From Marininema mesophilum (GTDB lineage Bacteria > Bacillota > Bacilli > Thermoactinomycetales > DSM-45169), in NCBI RefSeq assembly GCF_900106775.1, contig NZ_FNNQ01000001.1, positions 124,001 through 188,000 of the forward strand: 64,000 nucleotides of DNA. Direction: 5' to 3'. The notes beneath the pieces were generated by a model. It saw only the letters and a program-made list of their open reading frames with translations, made no database searches and was not told where the DNA came from. Below are positions 42,754 through 50,400 of this stretch, one piece after another (the first letter of the stretch is position 1; the number at the start of each line of letters is the position of its first letter). Both the position numbers and the translations under genes were made by a program.

Positions 42754-43683
42754 TTATATTTTACCCTTTCCCAAACACCATTCTAGTGTCGCTAGCGCAC
42801 TATGTAATTTGTTTTCCGCCTGATCGAAGGCAATACTTGCTGGACCATCTAGTACTGTTGCACTCACCTCATCCCCACGATGAGCGGGTAGATCGTGCAT
42901 AAAGATCGCATTTGGGTAGCGCTCAAGTAATTTTTCAGTCACTGAAAAGGGGCGAAATTTATCTCGCCAGGTGGGCTCCGCTTTACTTGTTCCTGTTGTC
43001 TCCCACCGGGTCGTATAAATGACATCAACTTCACCTGGTAAATTCGTTGCATCATGGCATTCGATCACCTTTGCCTGGGAAGATCTCGTATACCTGTGCG
43101 ACATGTCAAGGATGGATTGTGATAAACCGTAACCCGCTGGGGTAAGGAGATGCAGAGTTATATCGGGGAATCTGGATAGAGAGAGGGCCAGAGCGGCGGC
43201 TGTATTATTCCCTTCACCAAGATATAGAACGCGAAGTCCCTGTAATTCACCAAAATGTTGTTGCATAGTCGTCAGATCGGTTAGTCCTTGTGTTGGATGC
43301 TCATCCGCACTCATCGCATTAATCACCGCCATCCGTTCCTGGGAGGCAAATGCCTGCATTTCTTGCGGACTTCCAGCGGTTCGTGCTACTAATCCATCTA
43401 ACATCCGAGACAAGACCCGCGTAGTATCGTCTATCGATTCTCCGGTATTTTCTTGTAGATCATCTGGACCATAGGAGATAATCTGCGCACCCAATCGCAG
43501 GGCTGCTGCTGAAAATGCGGTTCTCGTTCGAGTAGAGGTCTTACGAAAGTAGATCCCGATCACATTGCCCGATAATGGCTGACTCGGCAGTACTTTACCC
43601 TCGGCAAATTCGACCCCTCGCGACACTAGATAACCGAGCTCTTGATCAGAAAGATCTGCAAGGGTAATTAAATGTCTTTTCAT
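42754..43683 (-). CDS. Ornithine-carbamoyltransferase-like enzyme with altered substrate motifs
   Basis: 309 residues from ATG 43683 (a GTG one codon earlier is possible; GGTGG upstream). The carbamoyl-phosphate half is intact: FRKTSTRTRTAF (about 46-57) and HPTQGLTDL. The amino-acid half departs from OTC. The HCLP loop is HDLP (Asp264 replacing the Cys), and the D-x-W-x-S-M-G loop reads TTRWETTG (about 223-232). Carbamoyl transfer is therefore likely but to an amine other than ornithine. It is the last gene of the PKS/NRPS operon, which points to a tailoring role on the product or a precursor and not arginine synthesis. Confidence 0.82.
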   Translation of the reverse strand: MKRHLITLADLSDQELGYLVSRGVEFAEGKVLPSQPLSGNVIGIYFRKTSTRTRTAFSAAALRLGAQIISYGPDDLQENTGESIDDTTRVLSRMLDGLVARTAGSPQEMQAFASQERMAVINAMSADEHPTQGLTDLTTMQQHFGELQGLRVLYLGEGNNTAAALALSLSRFPDITLHLLTPAGYGLSQSILDMSHRYTRSSQAKVIECHDATNLPGEVDVIYTTRWETTGTSKAEPTWRDKFRPFSVTEKLLERYPNAIFMHDLPAHRGDEVSATVLDGPASIAFDQAENKLHSALATLEWCLGKGKI

Positions 43684-43709
43684 CACTGGATGCCACCTTT
43701 ATATGAAGG

Positions 43710-44678
43710 TTACTTACCTTTGACTGACAAAAAGTTCTCCATTTGCTCCACAACCAAGCGCTCTTGTTCCTGTACTCGTTCAAGTCGCTTAAAGATTCGT
43801 GGTTTCATCCCCTCATGATTGCCTGCTACTTTGGCACGTAATAACATGTTCGATGCCGCCCGCCAACATTGGGCAGCTTCTTCTACCGGGCTCGTAAGTT
43901 GACCCAAGCCCATCCTTTTTAAGAAGGCGCTATAATTGTCTCGTGAATAGGCTACTTCCTTTATATCGCAGTACATTTCTTCCATGAGATCCTTTGCCGC
44001 TGACTCTTCTAATGACAACATCTCATCTAATTTCTTGATCAATCGAACAATGACACCAAAGCCATAAATCCCTGATCCAAGGGACTCCATTCCGTCAAGT
44101 AGAACGCCCTCCATGATCGCACAATTCTTTTTGATTATCGTAGTGGCATCCTCTATATCTGGCAGTTTCAATTCATTTTCAGAGATTTGTAGATAACTAA
44201 AGGTGATATCGGGTAAACAATGGCTGTTGTAGGCATCCAATGTTTTTTTCAAATCACTGCGGGAGAGTGTCCCAATGAATTGAAAAAAGTGATCGCAAAT
44301 GTGATAACTCCCATCTTCTAGCCGTAACATCTCGATACTATGGGGATTATGCTGTTCTCGATAGTACATGCTGTAGGGTAATTCATAGATATCAACGGGC
44401 ACGACAACGTTCTGGCCTCGAGTTAATAAATCATCCAAACGATCCAATAGGCGATCATTGCAGGAAAATTTCTCTGATATTACCTTTACCCCGCGTAGAC
44501 AGTTGTCCACGCTCTCAAAATAGGGGGTCATTTTCCAATGATTTTCCGACTCTTCATAATATAGGCCCGCTTGGTTCCATGCATAATCCGGATGAATGCC
44601 ATTTCGCTCAAGAATAGCGGCTAAGACAAGGTGAAAACAATTTTTATTCGAGTCGACATATGCAGTAACTTCTCCCAT
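43710..44678 (-). CDS. BtrH-N-like protein, candidate acyltransferase or release enzyme
   Basis: 322 residues. The N-terminal third carries NCFHLVLAAILERNGI and, further on, VVVPVDIYELPYSMYYR, HNPHSIEML and SYHICDHFF. This order of Cys, D-x-Y-x-x-P-Y, H-x-x-H and Asp fits the papain/C39-like BtrH N-terminal fold. In butirosin synthesis BtrH moves an acyl group from its carrier protein to an amine. The C-terminal half is helical with no recognised domain. Its ATG overlaps the stop of the upstream gene (TAATG), so both are coupled. The role here is inferred from fold resemblance and context. Confidence 0.6.
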   Translation of the reverse strand: MGEVTAYVDSNKNCFHLVLAAILERNGIHPDYAWNQAGLYYEESENHWKMTPYFESVDNCLRGVKVISEKFSCNDRLLDRLDDLLTRGQNVVVPVDIYELPYSMYYREQHNPHSIEMLRLEDGSYHICDHFFQFIGTLSRSDLKKTLDAYNSHCLPDITFSYLQISENELKLPDIEDATTIIKKNCAIMEGVLLDGMESLGSGIYGFGVIVRLIKKLDEMLSLEESAAKDLMEEMYCDIKEVAYSRDNYSAFLKRMGLGQLTSPVEEAAQCWRAASNMLLRAKVAGNHEGMKPRIFKRLERVQEQERLVVEQMENFLSVKGK

Positions 44679-45241
44679 TAGTCGTTTCCCCCGCTTTCAA
44701 TCGTGATGGCAAAGATATGCATGGAAGGATTATCCTCGAAACAGATCGTATCAATAGAGAACTCTCCCTCTAAATCAAGAGATGTATGCCAGAGGATCGG
44801 TTTAAAGGTATCCTTGGGTCCTACCCGTGTATTCACATGGGTGAATTGCAGAGCGACACGGTTTTGGGGAAAGAATGGCTCCCGTTCAATAAAATTGGTC
44901 AACGCAAGGCGAGATACGCGGACGAGCTTTCCTTCACGAAAAAACTGTACGCGGTCAAAAAAGTTACCATTGGTTGAAACACCCAGGATATGAACTTGAC
45001 CTGCCAGCACCTGCGCGAAAGAGAGGGTTTGTCCTTCTAATTCAATGTTGTCTCCCTCATCGGTACGACTAAATAGAAAAGGGATCTCCTCACAGATCAG
45101 TCCCGTCTCTATCGGCACTTCCTCCAAAGGGAAAGAACAGCCCCCTACGGAGATAAATCCTAAGTGATGATCGATATTGGCTTGTGTTATCCCACGGTTA
45201 TTTATATAAGGGGTTATATCTAAGGGTGTACATTGCCTCAT
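44678..45241 (-). CDS. Beta-rich protein of unknown function in the PKS/NRPS operon
   Basis: 187 residues, no signal peptide, no membrane helix. The pattern IPFLFSRTDEGDNIELEGQT, then VHILGVSTNGNFFDRVQFF, resembles the beta-sandwich modules with GQ and LLG-x-x-x-G strands found beside glycosidase domains, but without catalytic residues I can point to. A GAGGTGG site precedes the ATG. It is coupled to the BtrH-like gene by a 1-bp overlap, suggesting a functional pair. No firm family. Confidence 0.65.
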   Translation of the reverse strand: MRQCTPLDITPYINNRGITQANIDHHLGFISVGGCSFPLEEVPIETGLICEEIPFLFSRTDEGDNIELEGQTLSFAQVLAGQVHILGVSTNGNFFDRVQFFREGKLVRVSRLALTNFIEREPFFPQNRVALQFTHVNTRVGPKDTFKPILWHTSLDLEGEFSIDTICFEDNPSMHIFAITIESGGND

Positions 45242-45328
45242 TTAAAACCACCTCACCATTTATTTATTGGAATCGGGCTGTTGACTGAAGTTCATCAACG
45301 CGCCGGGTGAACCATCCATTCATGGCTA

Positions 45329-46372
45329 CTAGAAACTCTCTTCCAGTTGGGGCACTTGCACCTCGATATAAGGGGGGAATGGGTGGAGCTTCTCTAAATT
45401 ATGTTCAAGGATAGAGATGTCCTCGCGCTTATCTACCTCGTTAAATCCAGCTAGGCGAAAGGTGACAAACATCATCCGGTTACGTTCTGTTTGGCAAAAC
45501 TCAGCCAAAAAACGTTTGCGGGCTTTCTTTGTCCTTTGCATCAAATGGGTCAAAAGCACTGTTCCAACGCCACGGGACATGACACGACAAGACATCAGTA
45601 AGAGCTTTAAGTAATCAGCTTCTGCAGTCTTCTGAATAAGTGCAAGACCTATTTTTCCATAGGAGCCATATCGATCCGTTAATTCACAGACGAGTAGGAG
45701 ATGATTCGGATCTTGACGAAAAATGTTGAGTTCATCGTAGTCGTAGGTAATCCCGGTTGAATTAAGCTGATTGGTACGCACCGTCAGCTCCTCAGCACGT
45801 TGAAGGTCCTCCTCCCGCGCTTCACTGATCACGAACTTCATATCGAGGGAGGCTAAAAATTCCTCCTTCGGTCCCTCAAAGGTCTCCTCCTCCTGCTGGC
45901 GTTTCATATCCTCTATAACCATCAAGCGGCGCCTTGTGGAATCCTTAGTAATGATCCTCGGTTGCAGGCATGGACGGGTTAGCAACTCCTTATAACCCGC
46001 TGCGTCGATACAGAGCACATCCTCGTGTACACTCTTCACTTCTTCCAATTCAAAGGGTTGATCATCGATAAAGGCGAAGGTATCGATACCGATATTCAAG
46101 TTTTTGCGAATGTTTTCGATGGAGGTTGATTTAGCATTCCAATGGATCTCTGGATAGAGAAAGTACTCTGCCAAGCCAAATTCCTTCAGCTTGGCTAAGG
46201 CATCCTCACGATGATTCTTACTCGCAATGGACTGTAGAATCCCTCGGCTATCCAACTCACGGATGATCTCCGGGATACCTGGCTTCAATGTGACATGAGG
46301 GGACTCTAGCAATACACCCTCCCACATCGTATGATCCAAATCCCAGACGACACATTTGATCTCTTTACTCAA
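45329..46372 (-). CDS. FkbH-like HAD-superfamily protein with GNAT domain
   Basis: About 347 residues. The HAD domain opens VVWDLDHTMWEG (Asp11, Asp13), with the later motifs ASKNHRED and FIDDQPFEL. The C-terminal half is GNAT-like with RTNQLNSTGITYD, the FkbH signature. FkbH proteins dephosphorylate 1,3-bisphosphoglycerate and load glyceryl units onto ACPs as starters or as precursors of hydroxy- or methoxymalonyl-ACP. The two dehydrogenases and free ACP of that extender pathway are not in the window. TTG at 46372 has AGGAGG seven bases before it; the ATG at 46378 almost touches that site. Confidence 0.88.
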   Translation of the reverse strand: MSKEIKCVVWDLDHTMWEGVLLESPHVTLKPGIPEIIRELDSRGILQSIASKNHREDALAKLKEFGLAEYFLYPEIHWNAKSTSIENIRKNLNIGIDTFAFIDDQPFELEEVKSVHEDVLCIDAAGYKELLTRPCLQPRIITKDSTRRRLMVIEDMKRQQEEETFEGPKEEFLASLDMKFVISEAREEDLQRAEELTVRTNQLNSTGITYDYDELNIFRQDPNHLLLVCELTDRYGSYGKIGLALIQKTAEADYLKLLLMSCRVMSRGVGTVLLTHLMQRTKKARKRFLAEFCQTERNRMMFVTFRLAGFNEVDKREDISILEHNLEKLHPFPPYIEVQVPQLEESF

Positions 46373-46437
46373 GGTCATACCTCCTCTTCATCACCCAAAC
46401 CAGCGCGTCACTGACTCTAGCAGTAGGTTCGCTATTT

Positions 46438-47475
46438 TCATGCGGTGCTCATCGCCTTCTCTTTCAAGGGGCGTAGTACGTTTTGACCAATGCGTTCGAT
46501 TTCGGAGTCACTAATCTGGGAGGTGAGGAGAAAGTAACTAGCCCCTGCCTCCCTAAAATCAAGAAGCGTGGATATCACATCTTGGTAGTTTCCAACGATG
46601 GAGACGGAATTGGAGGGGTTGACGGCACTTAGTCCCCCCCACAGATGCTCGTCTACCCAGTAGTCATCCTCTGCACGCAGGTTTTTGTACCGACTGAGCC
46701 CCACCGAGTCTGCATTTTTCAGAAACAGTTTGGTCATTCTCTTTAAGGTTTTAGGCGTTCTCTTAAGCAGTTCATTGGCGGTCTCAAAGGCCTCTGCAGT
46801 AGTCTCTCGGGCAATGATATCAACCAATACGGCACACGGGATCTCATTACGGCCGTATTCCTTTGCATAGCCTTGCACCTTTGCAAAGTGTTCCCTTAAG
46901 GTTTTGCGATCGGTTGCATAAAGAATATAAGCGTCGCCATGTTGGGCGGCTACCCGCATCGCATCCTCGGAGGAGCCGGCTATAAAGTATCGAGATGGAC
47001 GCTCTGGATTCTCCTTGGGATAAATGTCGCTATTCTCTACTTGATAGAAAGTACCCGTAAAGGTGGTGACTCCCCCACGGAGTTGTTGGAGCAGATCGAT
47101 ATACTCCCTTGTACGCGCGTAGCGTACACCATGGGCTTCCGGTTTACCGTCACGGGCTAAGACAATCGAGGCACTGCCTGTAACGACATTGACATCAACG
47201 CGATCACCGATTAGTTGATTTAGGGTATTTACCGCTTTAGCTGTAACGGTGGGCAACATCTGGTTCGTATTTTGGGCAACGAGAATCCTTACGCTCTCTG
47301 TGCTCATTCCGATTAACGTAGTCGCAACTAGCGGATCGACGGAGGTTGGTGCAACGGAAACTAGCACCGCATCAAAGTGGTTCGCCTCCGCACGCTTGGA
47401 CTGATCGATATATGCATCCAATAAATCCTTGGTTTGAGGAGTTGGAATGACAGGTAATCCCCAACAAAATTCCAT
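46438..47475 (-). CDS. LLM-class (SsuD-like) flavin-dependent monooxygenase
   Basis: 345 residues, bacterial luciferase TIM-barrel fold. The sequence follows alkanesulfonate monooxygenase SsuD through DVNVVTGSA, SRYFIAGSSEDA and the end HLWGGLSAV with IVGNYQDVISTL. Such enzymes use reduced FMN and O2. The gene begins 2 bp after the NRPS stop behind GGAGGGG, so it belongs to the pathway and probably oxygenates the product or a carrier-bound intermediate. No flavin reductase lies nearby. The true substrate is unknown. Confidence 0.87.
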   Translation of the reverse strand: MEFCWGLPVIPTPQTKDLLDAYIDQSKRAEANHFDAVLVSVAPTSVDPLVATTLIGMSTESVRILVAQNTNQMLPTVTAKAVNTLNQLIGDRVDVNVVTGSASIVLARDGKPEAHGVRYARTREYIDLLQQLRGGVTTFTGTFYQVENSDIYPKENPERPSRYFIAGSSEDAMRVAAQHGDAYILYATDRKTLREHFAKVQGYAKEYGRNEIPCAVLVDIIARETTAEAFETANELLKRTPKTLKRMTKLFLKNADSVGLSRYKNLRAEDDYWVDEHLWGGLSAVNPSNSVSIVGNYQDVISTLLDFREAGASYFLLTSQISDSEIERIGQNVLRPLKEKAMSTA

Positions 47476-47477
47476 CG

Positions 47478-50400
47478 TTAATCCCCTCCTCGATCTTCCT
47501 GGACTCGGTAACTTTCAAGGTGTTCTGCAAGCAGACGAATCGTTCTATGTTCATAGACAAGGAGCTCCGCCTCGTCAATCGCTCCATTCTCTTCTAAAGC
47601 AAGGTCTAGCTCCACAGCTGCTAGCGAGTTTCCACCCAGTTCAAAGAAATCGTCATCGATGCTCACCTCATCCCTCTTAAATAACTGTTTCCAAAATTGG
47701 ACCAGTTTTCGTTCCAGTTCAGTACGCGGCTTGGCCAGCGAAACAGCCTCTTTCTGAACACCTATCGGGATGGATACGAGTGAGTTACGGTCGATTTTGC
47801 CACTGGATGTGCGCGCCATTTCCGTAAGTGGGTGAAAAAAAGCCGGCACCATGAAGTTTGGTAGGAAGCGACTCACATGTGTTTTGATATGGGTAGGCTC
47901 TATCAACCGATCTGCAACATAATAGGCAACCAATTGTTTATTACCTAGCGAATCCACCTGATCCACTACAACAGCCTCGATAATCCCATCCAATTGGTAG
48001 AGTAGAGTTTCGATTTCACCCAGCTCGATACGGAAGCCATTTACCTTCACCTGGTGATCGATCCGTCCGAGGAATTCGATATTGCCATCTGGAAGCCAGC
48101 GCGCAAGGTCACCGGTATGATACATCCGCTCCCCTTCAATAAATGGATGGGGGCGGAATTTTTTTGTGGTAAGTTCGTGTTGATTTAGATATCCCCGAGC
48201 AAGGCCTGCACCTGCGATAAATAACTCGCCGACTACACCGATGGGAACGGGCTTCTCCTGTCCATCAAGGATGTAGCCCTGTACATTGGCAATGGGTCGA
48301 CCAATGGGAACATGGACAGACTCCTGCAAATTTGTGAGCGGATATCGAGTGGTAAAGACGGTTGCCTCGGTTGGACCATATAGGTTGTCTAGTTGGACAT
48401 CTGTACCTAAGCGATGGAATCGTTCTACTAAATCCTTTGTCACCGTTTCACCGCTAAGTAACAAATATTTTAATAGCTTGAGAGGTTGTCCATTGCCACC
48501 TAGTGCATTGAGGAAAGCGCCAAACATCGATGGGACAAAATTAAGCAGACCCACGTTGTACTCAGTAACCGCACGTAGGATCGCTTTTGGATGACGATGA
48601 TCGCCTTCTTTTAAAATGGCGAGACGGCCACCCATTATCGTCCAACCAAATAGCTCAGGGACAGAAACGTCAAAGGTGTAGGGAGTTTTCAACAAGAAAG
48701 TATCAGACGCCATCATTGGATACTCCTGCTGCATGGCATGTAAGAAATTAATAATATTTCGGTGTTCAACCATCACCCCTTTTGGCTGACCCGTTGAGCC
48801 CGAGGTGTACAAGATATACGCCAAATGTTCGGATGCCGTGACGGAGGGTAAGTTGCTAGGATCACCCTGGTAGATTTCTTTATCGGTCACATCCAAAATA
48901 GATCCTGAAAAATCGACTTTCTCCCGCCAGTCCCTTTGGGTTAATAGCATGCTAGCTCCACTATCCCGTAGCAAATATTGAATGCGATCTGTGGGGAACT
49001 CCGGATCTATCGGTACATAAGTGCCTCCGGCTTTTAAAACAGCATAGATGGCAATGACCATCTCTTGTGAGCGGCTCAGTAGCAACCCCACGCGATCCTC
49101 TGGCCCCACTTGACATTCACGGAGGTGCCTGGCTAGTTGATTGGCTCGTGCGTTTAGCTCCCCGTAGGTCAATATCCCTTCCTCCGAAATAAGGGCATCT
49201 CTCGCCGGGTACTCCTCAGCCTGCTTTTCTAGCAATTGATGAATCAGTCCGGTTTCTTGCCAGTCGCTTGCTGTCTGATTAAAGGTAGTGAGAAGATTTT
49301 GCGTCTCTTCCTCATCTAGCAAAGAAACATCTTGCAAGGCTTGATGGGGCTTTTGAATGACATCTTCCAGTATCCTCAAATAATGTTGGGAAAACCTCTC
49401 CATCGTCTCCCGTTTGTAAAGTTTGGTAGCGTATTCCACCGCCAGCAACATTCCATCAGCCTCTTGATGAAACTCGAGCGTAATATCAAACTTGGCCGCA
49501 TGGTGGGTAAAGGGATAGGGTGTAAAAGTTAGGCCTTTAGCCACACCAGGCTGACGGGTGTAGTTTTGCATAAACAACATCGTGTCAAACAACGGATTAC
49601 GACTGGAATTACGCTCTAATTGCAAACGATCCACTAATTCCTCAAAGGGATATTCCTGGTGTTGATAGGCTTCAATCGCATGTTGTTTTACTTCATCAAG
49701 CAATTGGCTGAAGGTTTTGTCCCCTGTAGGACGATTACGTAGAGCCAAGGTGTTCACAAACATACCCACCATTGATTCCTGATCACTGTGCAAGCGGCCA
49801 GCGATGGGGGTGCCTACGATAATATCCTCCTGCTTCGTGTATCGATGAAGGAGCACGTTATATGCTGCAAGGAGAAGCATGTATAAGGTCACACCCTGTT
49901 GTTCGGCGAAGCTTTTCAACTGCTCTGTCAAGTCTGCGGGTAGGTCAAATTGCAAACGATCCCCAGCAAAATGTTTATTTAGTGACCGCGGATAGTCTGT
50001 CGGCAACTCCAAAACGGGAACCTCATCACTAAATTGGTTGATCCAGAAACGCTCCTGCTCCCTCATCTCCTCACTCTGCACCTGTTCGCGTTGCCAAACT
50101 GCGTAGTCTTTATATTGCAAATCTAAAGTTTCAAGGCTTTCACCCATGTACAAACGGATAAACTCCTGCTCGAGGAGGGCAAGGGATACGCCATCTGCGA
50201 TGATATGATGGAGGTCAAATAGTACATAGTGTAGGTTAGGCTGACCGCTGATCGAGATGAGTCCCACACGGAACAACGGTGCCTTTGTCAGATCAAAGGG
50301 ACGGATAAAGGCTTGAATCAGGGCTGGAATCTCCTGTGTATCGAACCCTTCAAACCGTTCAACTTGAAAAGGCACCGGCTCTCCAACGATCTGAACCGGC

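Noticed and set aside
42754..43683. Housekeeping argF for arginine synthesis
   Set aside because: The ornithine motifs are altered and the gene is inside the biosynthetic operon, without other arg genes.
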